Notes: generated by a model from the letters alone, not told the origin. DNA of 64,000 nt from Latrodectus hesperus (GCA_037975125.1 CM075853.1:37905113-37969112); one strand, 5' to 3'; shown: positions 1-12,960, counted from the stretch's first letter. Translations and numbers: made by a program.

Positions 1-1080
1 ATAGTATATACAAAATTTGTTAAATATGTTTCAGTGGATTTTATAAATCTATAAACTTTCTGTATATGATTACAAAAATTCTTCAAACAAGATCATTCGA
101 GAGAATGAAAATTATATTTTGGAACGCCGATAAGGAATTATTATTTATCTTTCACTTACAAAATTTTGAAATAATGAAGGAAAATTAGAATTGTAAGCAT
201 TTTCTATTCTATATTTCGTGAGAAGATAAAAGGTGCAACAAATAGTGCTACATTTTAATCATTTATTATAATACATTTATGAAAAAAAGGAGTTCTTCAT
301 CATTTCGTAACACACGCTAAATCATAAAATTAGATTAAATATCTTACAAAATACACAAGTCATATTTATTTTTTTATTTAATATCAAAAATAGTCGAAAT
401 TTAAAGACTCAAAGCTATAAGACGTCATAAGCAAGTTTATTAATTTTTATTTTAATTTACATTTGTAACTTTAAAATAACTATACCATGGTTTATTAATA
501 TTTTTCATTCAATAAATTCTATATTTTTATTTATTGAATATATAACAAGAAAGTGCTCACTTTAAATTCACAGCTTTTAGGAGGTTAAAAAATCCAGCAA
601 GAGTTCAAAAATAAAATGAATACGCAGTGATCATAAATTGTCATTTAGATTGTAGTTCAATGGTCATTTTCTGCACGCTGGAGTAATTAGACCAAGAGAT
701 AGTGTTTGAAGTGGACGACAAATCATTGCAAGCACCGAGATCCAAAGGACTGTTGAAACTACGAACTGTTGAATCGCAAAATGAAATGCTTGCTACCAAT
801 TCTTGTCATTGGAGGGAGAAGATTATGGCAGTATATTCAACTTTCATAAAGATACTTTTCAATATCATTTATAGTAAAGTACTGCATAACAATGATCTCA
901 TTTTTATTCATAAATTTATAGTGCTATAAAATTTCTTACTAAGTAATACGTATTGATCAAAATTTCAGACAAAAAATAATGAACTTCAAATTGAAGTGAC
1001 GTGTTTGAAAGTTATGTAAGGTCAATAAATTTTCAAATATAGCCTATCAGTTTAACAAAAAGACTATATAAAATATACAC

Positions 1081-1082
<2 letters not shown>
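1..1082. other. AT-rich spacer, no gene seen
   Basis: Stop-dense AT-rich sequence. The only open frame over 70 codons (702-929, plus) has no recognisable domain, coding-like composition or splice context, so I do not call it a gene. Nothing repetitive was recognised. Confidence 0.7.

Positions 1083-1177
<95 letters not shown>
1083..1177. repeat. (TA)n microsatellite
   Basis: Uninterrupted alternating TA for about 95 bp. The true length may differ because such tracts collapse or slip in assembly and replication. Confidence 0.97.
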
Positions 1178-1178
<1 letters not shown>

Positions 1179-1179
<1 letters not shown>

Positions 1180-4100
1180 GTTTACGCAAATATTAGATTT
1201 ATACAGAATGCCATCATAAATGTAAAAATACTGTTTCTCATGAGATGCTTTTATTTTTTAAATATTGAACTTCCAACATTGTAAACTTTGTAGGAACTCA
1301 AAAGTGAGTAAAAAATCTTATTATGTTATAATAAGAAAAAATGAAAAGATGAATTTTGGTGAATAATAATACTTTATTTGTATTCAGTATCATTGCATGA
1401 TTAATGTCAGTTTTAACTTTCAATTATTATGTACAATTAATGTTGTGGAATTGACCAAATTACATCTTAACACACAGAGTATGCAATATAATGAAAGAAA
1501 ATTGGAATTGAGAAGTTCGTGATTAAATAAGTCAAAAAGAATAGAGCATTGATAAAATTTAAGTCATATGAAATAAAGCATGAATAATAGTAAATGTACA
1601 TTAACGCTAGGTGCTTGGAGTAAAGCTGAACTAAAAATTGTAGATATAACTTAATCAGAAGAAATATGAAATTAATTAGCATTTAAATGTTTCTCAAAAT
1701 TTCAAGAATTTAATAAGCAGAAATAAAGCTAGTCTTATAATTATATAGCATGAGCAATAAAGGAATAATGAAAAGGAGATTGAATGCGTATAACTACTAA
1801 TGAAGTTGCTTAAGGGATATATAAAAAGGAATTATTGCTTTTATTTGAAGATTACTGTAGTGTCTTCTAAATATTGACTTAATGCATCCTTCTGAGACAT
1901 AGAAAAAACGATTAAAGATAATAAAATAATAAGAATTAACCGTATAATTTCTAGAGGATATTCAAGTTGTAAATTATAAAATGATAAATGATTCTAAGTC
2001 ATTCATAATTTTTACATTCTATAATATGAATATTTTGAATAACATGCTGGAAATACTCAATACCATTTTTTTTAAAAGTTAAATTCTTTATTTATCAAAC
2101 GAAACAAATGTTAAATGCCATTATAATTCATTATCTGTCTATTCTCATAAGAGTATAATCTTAATATAATTTCTGATAATGTCTAAATCAGTTATGGAAC
2201 TTTTGAATTGATAATCGTTATTGCTGAAAAATAATCAATGTTTTTATTTCTTAATCCTTTAAATATCAATCTGCAATTTTTTTATTCAAATAAGGTAACT
2301 CAAAGGAAATAGTCAATAGGAAAAATTTGCACACAGTTGAATAGAAAGAATTACACAAATTTCATGTATCAAAATGATTGTAATTCCATAATGTACATAA
2401 CTGAAAGAAACAAATTTCACTGCAGCTCATTATAAGCACACAGATCTAACACTCACTTCATTGATTAGAATTGCACAATCACAAATTTAGTTAGATTTAA
2501 TATTTTAGTATTACTTTAAAATCACTCAATATAGCATTACCTGACATATGTTTTAAATCAAACACAGTTCCCAAGTTCCATAGTTTTCTGGCACAAGAGA
2601 TGAAGTATCTATGTCGATATATAAGTAAACAACTTATTCGCAGATCATCACACCTCGCATGTGAAAGTTAATATTCTGTTACGAATAATAGAATAAAAAA
2701 GCATGTTTTCTCTAAACGCAAAATAAAAAGCTAGGTATAAGATATTGTCAAGATCAAAAAGTTAGTTAATTATTTTCCATTGTTCTATACATTTTCTTCG
2801 TATTGGCGAGAATAATTAACATGATTGACTTCTCCAAATTTGAAATTAAAAGCTAGATATAGGATACTGCCTGATCGAAAACTGTGTTACTTATTTTTCA
2901 AAGTTCCATAATTATCTTCAAATTTAAAGATTAGAAAAATTGAATCATTTATCCAAGACTTGACATATTACTGTTGTAATTGGTTACATTTGTTATCTTA
3001 TTGGAAACTGGCATGAAGTCATTACATGTAAGTCTTCAGTCTTTTATCACAGAGAAATTTCCATTATACGTGTTTCGTAGTTATCATATTAAGGATACAG
3101 CTAAGATAAAACTTAGTGTGTTTTTATACTTTAATAATATAAGTAATTATATTTTTATTCATAACACATATTTAACGCTCATTTTTAAAAATTTTGTTCA
3201 GTTTTTTGACATGAAATGAAGCTGAAACTAATCAATTTTATATTTGTGAAAAATATAAATTGCAAATAAACTCAATAAAATCATTTAACATATAATTATT
3301 GTTAAAGTAAAAAATGATACTAACTTAATATTTTTCAGATCAAGAAGATTCAGTTGTTAAACTTTTTAAAATAATCATTAAAAAAATTTTGGTAAACATT
3401 TTTAAGAAAAAATTTGATACATCTAAACATATAATAGTAAATATTAGTAAAAATTATTAATTTGAATTTTTTATAATCTTTTTGAGTATAAATTTGCTAA
3501 CCATTCCCTGTGAAAGCATTTCCTATCGTGATGATATCTGGACAGAGTATGTTTATGAAAAAGCATGTCTACATCTTGGTTTATAAACTTTGAATTTTTA
3601 TTCAGAATATAAAAATTATTTAAGTTTCAAATAAAAATTCTTCAAAATTTGAAGGTTATAATGCTTTTACATAATTTTCAAAGCGAAATTTCGGAAACAA
3701 ACTTGAGCTATAAAAATACCTACCATATGTATAATTATCCCTTAATTAATGTTTAAGTAAAAAACTGGAAAGGTTAATTGCTATTCTTTCGATGAACTTC
3801 TTTTTTCCTATAAAGTTAAGATATGGATATTTATATTAAAATTATAAAAATGTAATAATATTATAAGGTTGAAAGAAAACCAAAAAGGAAAAATCTGATT
3901 TGCGGATGGATACTATTAGAAATTTTATAGTCACATCAAGATGGAAGGTATTGGTAGACAAGATATTCTTTTAATTTTTGGACAAGAAAAAAATATTTCA
4001 TTCAAATATTCATGCTTTGAAATATCTTTCTCAATATTGTTAGGTCTTTACTATTATAAAAATAGCTATACATTTTCAAATGAGTAAAAGAAAGTAAATT

Positions 4101-7100
4101 GCTTTTGTAGAAATGAGCTTTTTCACTTAGAATATGAGCTCTAAAAGTGATATTTGAGACTGTTCAGACTTTTTAATCATCAATGTCTGTAGCTGATAAA
4201 CTCTGAATGTTTTTACAAATACTATAGAATTGCATTTTCTTGTTTGATGCAAATTTCTGTGACTCTCTAGAATATTTTATTCTTAATGACATAAAAAGTT
4301 AAATTTTGTAACTTTTTCCTTTCTTGAACTGTCCTCTATTACAAATTTCGTTAATCTGACTTATCTGGTGTACTCTAAGACATGTGTTTCTGTGTCTCCA
4401 CCAACAGATTAAAATATTTTAATCCATTTTTCTTAAACAATGTTAACCAATTGATTATAAATCATTTACAGTCATCATCTTTAATGTGAGATACAAACAT
4501 CTTAGCATAAAGCTCCAAAAGTGTTCGCCATAAATTAACAGCCTATTACGACAATCAAAATCGTGAACTAGCACTGAAGTCATTAAAGAGAGCTAATGTA
4601 CATAATATCCCTTTAATGAGAAAATTCAAGATTACGAAATTTATTAAAAGTTCTTTTCACATGAATTTACACCGTATTCAAAACAAAAGATTTTTCGTAA
4701 AAGTTTAAGTCAAATCAATTTGCTTCACATGGAAAACTAAATTTGCTTATAAAATACTCTTTAAATATAGCTGTAATTTAAAGAAAAATGAGCTTATTTT
4801 ATGAACACATCGAATTATTCATATGTAATCAAAAATGGAATCAAGATCGTAAATTAGGTAAAAACATTTCGGTAGCTGTATTAATTATTTTTATGTAATC
4901 ATAAATTACTACGAAACGCGAAGAAAGCTTTTTTTATAAAATGGAAAATAAACTCATAACTTGATGATTAATTGCATCGTATTGATAAAAGTAACTGACA
5001 ATTATTTTCTTTTACACTCTTCAACATTTTATTTCAAAATCTTAGAAAGTGAAACTTGCTTTTGAAATTATAAAGTACACGAGCGCATTTTCTAAATTCA
5101 ATACCTTTTCAATTTAACTTTTAATAATCATAAAAAAGAATATTGTTTGAAACAAGAACAAAAGCATGTTATTGCTTCAAATGCAGTCTTAAGGTAATGT
5201 GAAATTAACAATTTTTATCAACATAATACACAAGAAAATACACAAATACGTATCAATCTATTTCACCTTCAATAGTAAAATATTTACGAAGTAAATATAG
5301 TTGATACTTAAAATAATTTAAAATGGTACAATACTATAATGCAATTATATGATGAACCAACGTTAACTAATATTTTACTTAAGTGAAAGGTACGCTTAAC
5401 ACATAATATTATGCGGTTATAAAATTTGCATCTTTAACTAAATACTTGTATAAGATGTTGAAATATTCTGCTATTTCTTTAGAATGCTGACATTTGAAAA
5501 TATATTTGTATAAAATGTGTATAGTTATGAAGTTCGCACGTTTATTACACTACTTCCCTTTCTGATAATTCACAAATTAGTCCTATTCATGCAATTAAAA
5601 CAATCTGAGATTGAATCCTCTCCTAACCCATGTGAAAAAAGGGTTTTAAAAACATCTAACACAAACGTTTTTTTTCAAACACAATTAAAATTTATTCTTG
5701 CTCATTTTTAGAGATACAGAGTAAAAAGAACGTTTACCTGTGTGTGATATCAGAAACAATAAAATTTTTATCACTAAAGCCGAGAATTTATTTGTTGAAT
5801 TAAATCTTATTCATTTTTGAAGAATTTAAATTAAAATAACAATAAAATTATAATTAAAGAGAAACACTTAGTTTTAATAAGAATAAGACTGCAATGAAGT
5901 AAAAAATTAACACACAATTAAATGGTAGAATGGGTTCTTACCGATACTTCCTTCATAAATATTTTTTTTAAAGAACGACTATAAATATATGCAGTATTTA
6001 GTTATATACTTCCTGAAATATTTATTAAAATAAAGATTAATTAATTCCTATAGTAAAAATCTACACTTAGTTCACATTCGAACAAAATTCGCTCTTATAA
6101 TAAATTTCTACTATGCATTGTTGTAGATAATTTATTTCAGATTATTAAATCAGTATGTAAGTTTATATCCCCTATTAGATATATGTATTTATATTTTAAT
6201 TTAAATTTTATTTTCCATACATAGATAAATGTTTTTCAATTTATTTCATGTGAGCCAAAATTTTTCCACGTAACGTATCACTTTCCTATTTTAAAGCTCA
6301 GTTTTAATTTGCAGTGTATGTATGAAATGTGCTTTCAATTGTAATTTAAAAACTATTTAGATTATTTTAAATATGCTTTTGGTGATACCCTTTTGGCTGA
6401 AAGACAGATTTAAAATGAATAATATGTGTTAATTATTCTAATGAAAAACATGGCATTTAAATGTTCTTAACTTAAGTTCACTACTTTATACATTATCAAA
6501 TGCCATATGTTCACTTTCTGAATAGGAAGATTATTTCTACAAAAATGTAAAAATAAAATTGAATTCCAAACCACATCAAAAAATCAAGGTTAAGTTAAGT
6601 GTCAAAATCATACAACATTAAAACTAAAAATGCTTATCATTCAACAACCAACTTCACACAGCTAATTTTCTTAATTCAGCGACATTATTTTAACGGTAAG
6701 TTTCTTTTAGTTAAGTATTGAAAACTAATTTTAAAATTATTGTGTTCATTCTAAGTTTGTAACAATATATTAACTAATGTATAAGCTCTTAACTATCATG
6801 CTAAATAATTTTAAAAATTAAATATTATATAAAAGTTGAACCATTTTGATCTGGATATTATTCCGTCATTTTAAATTTTTACCATCAACTTCAGGTATAC
6901 AAATAAAAATCATTCCGTAATAACTGAAGGTCGTCCCTTTAACGTTTCACAAATTTCTTTTTTAATATAACTAATTATTAAAAAATGGTAAAGCTACTGT
7001 TAAAGTTATATTTCCCTATTTTAAAATATCATTTTCAAAATGTACGTTTGCTAAAAAGTCCTTTTGTGATAATGTGCATCTTCAAAAATATTTTAGCTAT

Positions 7101-7200
7101 TATATAAAGTATTCATCTAAGAATTTATTAGATTTTTCTTCTGCTGAATTAATATTTTATAAATTACGTTATAAAACAAGCCCTAATAATTCATTTAGCA
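1179..7200. other. Six kilobases of AT-rich spacer
   Basis: No gene, tRNA, transposon protein or long repeat was recognised. Open frames are short (79 codons or fewer) and low-complexity. Scattered homopolymer A and T runs are consistent with intergenic or intronic DNA. Confidence 0.65.
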
Positions 7201-7383
7201 TACTGTCATATAAGCTTTTCAATCTACCAGAATTTTGAAACCGGAACTAAGAGCTTCCCCCGCAGGAAAAGGTTGCATCATCAAAGAATCTGATTCGTTA
7301 AAGTTTCGTCACTGTAGATTAAAATATATCTAAAAACTCGTTAAAGGAAATATTTATCAGCCCTTAATCAAGCAAGGACTTAC

Positions 7384-7600
7384 CGTCTTAATCGACGACG
7401 AGCTCTGGACGGGAGACGTCTCTCCGAAATGACGGAACTTAAGGAGTTCCGGGACCTCGTGGGATCTTCTTCCGAGAAGATGCGGATGAGAAATTGAGGA
7501 GAAGAGCACCCCTACTCTTCGCTACTGCCGCATGGCAACTGTTTGGATCGTCCGGAACGTAACAACTGGGTTAAAAAGGGGGCGGTTTTGGACGGGAGAG
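7384..7600 (-). other. Candidate non-coding first exon, minus strand
   Basis: On the minus strand this CpG-rich segment ends in a near-consensus splice donor: ACG followed by GTAAGT, with the intron GT at 7383-7382. The segment has no open frame running to the donor (a short start at about 7532 stops within three codons), so it would be a 5' untranslated or lncRNA exon. The outer edge is a guess; only the donor is defined. It lies next to the NRF1/GC-box cluster at 7612-7637, in the right place for transcription leaving leftward. No transcript evidence is available. Confidence 0.35.
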
Positions 7601-7603
7601 ATT

Positions 7604-7690
7604 TTTGTCGGACGCATGCGCCCTCCAAGGGGCGGGGAAGATACGTTTCTCTTTGTTGTTGTTAGTTTGCGAAGCGACGTCATTTCTGCA
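7604..7690. promoter_or_regulatory. Candidate CpG-rich divergent promoter core
   Basis: Against an AT-rich background this block is CpG-rich. It holds an NRF1-like palindrome (ACGCATGCGCC, 7612-7622), a GC box (GGGGCGGGG, 7629-7637) and a CRE-like site (GACGTCAT, 7676-7683). NRF1, SP1 and CREB sites together are typical of TATA-less housekeeping promoters in animals. Outward-facing donors lie on both sides (minus at 7383, plus at 7842), which suggests two divergent transcripts. The motifs are seen; promoter activity is inferred. Confidence 0.45.
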
Positions 7691-7841
7691 CTCTTTTTTT
7701 TCCCCATGAATGTTTCTTTTTCATCTTTTAGTTTTCCTTTTTTCCGACGGAGGTGCTGCTGAACTTTTCCGTCGGCGTTTTGTTTCCCCGCTCCTCTGTC
7801 CCAGCGGCGGAAGGCGAGCGACCGACCGACGGAGGGAACAG
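7691..7841 (+). other. Candidate non-coding first exon, plus strand
   Basis: The CpG-rich segment ends in a consensus donor, CAG followed by GTGAGC, with GT at 7842-7843, and the sequence turns AT-rich about 50 bp downstream as expected for an intron. The open frame at 7710-7898 crosses the donor and resembles nothing known, so the exon is probably untranslated. The 5' end is not defined by the sequence. Confidence 0.35.
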
Positions 7842-7899
7842 GTGAGCATCGCACGCGATAAACGGTGTTTCGGTTGCTGTTCAATTAGAGAAAAATAAT

Positions 7900-8214
7900 A
7901 AATGACAATGCTTTTCCATGTTATTAAAATACAGTACTACTATTATTAATAATATACTATTCAATCGTGATTGCTGTTTTGTCATGTGTTACGATTTTAT
8001 TTACAAATATATGAAATATTAGGAATTGTGTTATAATAGACAAGAGAATATATGAAATCTATAAAAAAAGGAAAGTTAGATATTGAAAACTGGAACTACC
8101 TAAGATACAAAGAAATTAGTATAAAAATATTAAAAGGAAATAAAAACAATATGTAGAAAAAAATCAATATGCACAATAATATAACTAAATTTAAAAAAAT
8201 TAAAAACGGTAATG

Positions 8215-8216
<2 letters not shown>
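7900..8216. other. AT-rich spacer
   Basis: Return to AT-rich sequence immediately after the CpG-rich block. No gene or repeat was recognised. Confidence 0.65.

Positions 8217-8267
<51 letters not shown>
8217..8267. repeat. (TA)n microsatellite next to a SINE
   Basis: About 50 bp of TA. It directly abuts the SINE fragment that follows; a shorter (TA) run also lies just beyond that fragment (about 8484-8498), so the SINE appears to have landed in, or seeded, a TA tract. Confidence 0.95.
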
Positions 8268-8271
<4 letters not shown>

Positions 8272-8483
8272 CCTCGGGCTGGGTAAGCTTGACTCAGCCT
8301 TTCATCCCTTCAGTAGGTCAATTAACTAAGTACCAAGCATGCTTGGGAACTAAACACTGGGGGTCTTACGTTAGGCTGACCACCTAACTAGGACATAAGC
8401 TCCACACCCCAGGGCCCTTGGTCATGAAAACAGTTATGGGCACTGTAGGCCTTGGCTCACATGGGCTGTCGTGCTATGGAGTT
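8268..8483 (+). mobile_element. SINE fragment with a Ceph/Meta-like core
   Basis: A GC-moderate block sharply bounded by TA repeats. Its centre, beginning GCCTTTCATCCCTTC at about 8298 and continuing through AAGTACCA and ACTGGGGG, matches from memory the conserved central domain of cephalopod SINEs (CCTTTCATCC, GGTCGAT, AAGTACCAG, ACTGGGGTC in the same order and spacing). The tRNA-like head is missing on the left, where the TA tract begins. The right part (to TGTCGTGCTATGGAG) I recall as a common interspersed repeat of spiders. Orientation is taken from the cephalopod consensus. No coding potential. Confidence 0.6.
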
Positions 8484-8498
8484 TATATATATATATAT

Positions 8499-9897
8499 TA
8501 TAATCTTATCCATCGAACTAAAAGAATCCTTAGATGTTAACTTATAATACAATCTATGTTATTGATGCAATAGGAAGCCAAAGCAGATGTTGAATTTGTT
8601 AGCTAATCATGAATAAAAATGGCATGACATTACCTCCATGCGTATAATATGTATACCAGACACCTATCAATATTTTATGTGGAACTGAAGGGTAAAAGAA
8701 ATACATAAATGCATGTATAAAAATCTGTAACAGAAAAATATATCAATATGTAGAAGCAACTATTATATGCATTAAATACAACATAGATACAAGTATGAGA
8801 GAAGGAAACATTTATTGAAAGACAATAAAGAGAAAATTATTAGACATACAAAATGACTAAAATATTTGGAACATTATTATGGGAGACTCATTGATTCCCA
8901 TTTATCAAATTACTGTATTACTCATACTTGCGACCAAGTAATGAGATATTATGCAGTTTAAGTCGTTATTTAATCTCAGTTGCTTTGGAGTAAATATTTA
9001 GAGCTTAAAATAAAATAGGGTCAAAATAAGATCATTCGGAATTATGCAGTATGTTAAGAATAATCCGCACAGAAATATTCTTAAAATATAAATATTCTAA
9101 TCCAAATATTCTAAACACACCATTTTTGAAATTTTTTTTTGCTTTGTTTTCTTTACTTTATCTTTACTGAATTTTCAATTTTCATTTTGTTTTAACAAAA
9201 ACGTTGAAAAGTTATATCTTAATTTTTATAGTTAGTTATGAAAATAGAGGTAAAAAATATTGGTTTTTTAAAAAACAATAATGTTGATTGGTTTTTTAAT
9301 TTTTTATATTTTTTTGGATAACCAAACATTTTCTAGATGATTTATCACACTTTCTATTTTGCGAAACATTTTTAGCATCCTTTAAATTGTTAAATCTATA
9401 TTATTTAAACTTTTTTTTCAGATTTTTAACATTTTTTATTAATTTTGAAACATTTATTAGATTTTTTTCCAGGGAAAACGTTAAAAATTTTGTAACACTT
9501 TTATGTTAAATTAGTTTCCTTCATCTGATATATTTATTTAAATTCTTACATAAATTTATTTTTATCAAATATTCGCTATATAAATCCGTATGCTTGGAAA
9601 TGAGTTTGTAATATATATTTAAGGAAAATTACTAACCAACAGTTTTTCTTTATCCTATGATGGCACATGAATTATACATTTATTCTACATTTCATTTGCT
9701 TTCATTTACTCTATACTTCATATATATATATATTTCATTTGTTTTGCTTATGAATGCATTTTAAAGTTTGAAAAAGGAATTTTCTTTATAATTATAGTTT
9801 ATACAAAAATCAGCATAATTTAATTATATATCCTACATATAGAGATAAATATCAAAGTGACTGAATTCTCAAATGCGTTTATGGATTGATCTGTAAT
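8499..9897. other. AT-rich spacer
   Basis: No gene recognised. A short (TA) run occurs at about 9720-9732. Open frames are negligible. Confidence 0.65.
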
Positions 9898-9898
9898 G

Positions 9899-9938
<40 letters not shown>
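9898..9938. repeat. Short (TA)n tract with one CA interruption
   Basis: About 40 bp of alternating TA with one C substitution near 9909. Confidence 0.9.
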
Positions 9939-9940
<2 letters not shown>

Positions 9941-10780
9941 AGAGAAAATATCCGGATCATTCAATAATTCAATAATATGTTACTTCATCCTCTACATAAG
10001 AAGACTAACTTAATGTCGAATGAAAAAGCTTACTATATTTTCAGTTGTTTGGTATGAGTTCTAAGTCATGGTTTAACAAAAGATGTTGACTGTAATTACA
10101 TTGAATATTTCTTTCACATTCCTTTGTTTTTAACCAAAGACATGTATTCTTCAGTTTGCAAACTGTTTCTAAGGTATAATTTGTATGTTATAAGTGTTTT
10201 AAAATTACGATATAAATTGAAAAATATCAAAATCGATATTTCTGTTTAACAAGCTGTTATAATTCAATCCCTATGATATATATTACTTTATATAATATAT
10301 ATTATAATATATATTACCTATATAATATTTATTTCCTATTATATATATTACTATAATAAAATAAAACCGTACAATTCAGCTTGAATTATACATATTAATA
10401 ATGTAATCTGTAGAATTTATGATACCATATGGTGTATCTGCGTTTAAATATTAAAATATAATAACTTAAAAAATACTCAACATGACATCATTTACCTCTG
10501 AATTATTTATAGTAATTTCTGAACAAAGTTGTTACTCAATCCATTACACTGCTTTAGTGTGATGTTAATACATAATTATTATTTTATTCCTCATTTTTTA
10601 TCGGAAGAATATGAATAATATTCACAATGTGCGAATGAATTATAAATTTAAATTCCCCGTCTACTTTTTAAAGTAAAACTTTCACGATTTCATGTTGTAA
10701 AAATCACGATGTTCTTAGTGGGAAAGACGATGCGCTAATTGATGCCCATTAGAGCATGATACATCATTAATTTCCCCATA
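9939..10780. other. AT-rich spacer with a palindromic AT cluster
   Basis: Between about 10275 and 10355 the sequence consists of repeated TATATAAT/ATTATATA words, able to fold on themselves but without any clear unit. Otherwise nothing was recognised. Confidence 0.6.
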
Positions 10781-11040
10781 ATACAGAATGTAAGGGCGCA
10801 TGCGCATTGAGCATAGGCGTAGTCTAGATCAGCACCTACTAATTAATTGTTATAGGGTGAGTTAGAAAGGGGGTGGAGGTCTTTGAAAATCCGCGAGCCT
10901 CGTACTATAGAGCGGTCACGCCTAAGGCGTAACTTAAAACTTGGATGAGGCTGGAGTAGAAATCTCCACGTACTTCGAAGAGAGTGTGTGTGCATAGGAC
11001 TTAATTGTAATTGCCAAATATAACAGTTAGGGGTCATTTA
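10781..11040. promoter_or_regulatory. GC-raised island with a perfect NRF1 palindrome
   Basis: A 260-bp block of higher GC in AT-rich DNA. GCGCATGCGCA at 10796-10806 is a full NRF1 consensus. A TAATTAATTG homeodomain-type core follows at about 10840-10850. The minus-strand frame at 10843-11037 has no known domain. It may be a regulatory element or a weak promoter; it could equally be an old unrecognised repeat. Confidence 0.3.
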
Positions 11041-12191
11041 TATATTGAAATTCATTCAATAGTCAACTCATTGTTTTGGTTCCAAATAAATGCAGTTACG
11101 TTATCTGAAGATGTATACTGGATTTTGTGGTTTGCTCATAAGCTTTACTCCCAAACATGAGTCTAACTAAGCACTTCTAAATTTTGCTCAATTTTGTATG
11201 ATAAAATAATGAAATTTCTTACTTTTGGAATAAAACAAATTAGGGGGAATCATGAAATTTAATATTTTAAAACTTCATGTGGAAAAGTTTAGAGTGAGCA
11301 TTCTGATATTATATATATATCCTAGTTAAGAGGAATTTTATAAATTTTTCTTCATCAAAATAACTTCCCGTTTTAGCCATACTTTAAAGAATTCTGAAAG
11401 CAAATGCATTTCGAATTTATCTCTTTCCAATTCCCAATTTCGGTATCATTTAAAACTAAAATAAATGTGCTTAACATTCTAGTTCTCTATGTAGAATTCA
11501 GAACTATTTTAAATAAAAAAGGATGTTCTATATTCTCAGGAAATGACTTTTGGCAATCCAGAACCCAGAAAGTGCACAATTAATTCTTGCATTATCATTT
11601 GCTAGTATGTTTATCTTTGACAGTTAAAGAGAGTTAATATAACTGAAAATATATTCACATGACTTAAAAATATTTCCTTCTTCAGTAATGCCATAATTTT
11701 ATGAAAGGATTTATAGACTTATCGTTAATTCAAAATATCATATTAGCTATTAAAAATTATGAAATATATTGTTAAATATATGTTGTCAAATGAAAGTTAT
11801 ATTAAATACATTGATTCAGACATATGGTACCTCCAGTTAATATTGCAGAACATCATCGGTACACTATACTCAATATCCTGTGAGACAAAAAATAGTACCC
11901 AAAAGTATTAGTAGAATTAAAATCTTGTTTTCGTGTAGCCTTGATATCCTACAAACTAAACTATAAAACTAGATTGATATTTTTTTTTTGCAGAATCTAT
12001 AAAGTTTCTCACAATTAATATGAGAATATCTTATTGATAAACATATCATAATTCACGCTCTTAATTTAAAAAATTTATGTCTACTTTAAATTTCCTTTCA
12101 GTTTTTATAAAGAGAGCAGACATTGGTTTATAGTGCTTATAAAGGGTACTAAACATAAATAAAATACTCTTACCAGCGTTTTAATACTTCT
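11041..12191. other. AT-rich spacer
   Basis: No gene or repeat recognised between the NRF1-bearing island and the SINE insertion. Confidence 0.65.
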
Positions 12192-12621
12192 AAGACTAAA
12201 TATTGTTGTTGTTGTTGTTGTTTTCTATGACACTTGGACAAGCCAAGCTCGCTTTTGCCTTTGGCAGTGCGAATTAAGTCAATAGAGAGCGTCTTTCGTT
12301 TGGATCAGAGCACCACGAAGGTGAAAGTACGACTTTGCTCTTTTTAAGGTTAATGGCAATTTTGAACCATGGTCAGGTGACGAGGCCACACCTGAGCTGG
12401 CACCCTCCTCTCCACATCCACGCCACACCAACGGAAGGACTTTGGACGTCACAGATTAACGTGGACACGTTCCCAACCCACGGAGCTCCAGCAACCCAGT
12501 GAAGGAGAGTACACCGTGGTCACCCTCGAAGCCACTGCCCGCGGCAAATGATGCTTCACTTTGTTCAGCTTACGGGAAGCGGCGTGAAGCTACTGAGCCA
12601 CTGGAGCTCAAGACTAAATAT
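12192..12621 (-). mobile_element. Complete SINE insertion with 12-bp target-site duplication
   Basis: The duplication AAGACTAAATAT is exact at 12192-12203 and 12610-12621. The element body is 12204-12609, minus strand (about 406 bp). Its 3' end is a run of ACA units (seen as TGTTGTTGTTG on the plus strand at 12204 onward). The last 140 bp match the tails of the SINEs ending at 15327 and 34343, including the shared block AGTCGTACTTTCACCTTC. The head carries an A-box-like AGTGGCTCAGTAG but I see no intact B box, so the promoter region differs from the other copies. Direct repeats of this kind are the hallmark of LINE-driven retrotransposition. Confidence 0.85.
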
Positions 12622-12960
12622 AAATCTAGCAAACTTAAAAATATCACGAAGTGTTAATTTTGTGCCACATTTTTAAATCATTTAAATTAAAGTCAAACAC
12701 ATTCATTTGAAAAACAGAAATTAGTGTTTGGTAGTTGTTTATAAATTCATAACAATAAGCTATGCTTACATAATATGATTTTTCAAAAGTTTTTAATAAT
12801 GGGAATGAACACTAGTAATTCTTATTAAATTCAAAAACAGAAATTAAAATTCTGGATTGTAGCATTATATTTAAACATAACTGGACCTGCGACTTTTAAA
12901 TTTAGCAATTAATGACCCATCCCTTTTCTACTAACTTAACACTTCCCAAATATCTCGTTA
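12622..12960. other. AT-rich spacer
   Basis: Short AT-rich stretch between the SINE and the next GC-raised island; nothing recognised. Confidence 0.65.

Noticed and set aside
7522..7884. 120-codon minus frame in the CpG-rich block
   Set aside because: Arg/Lys-rich without domains and lying across the proposed promoter motifs; a composition artefact.
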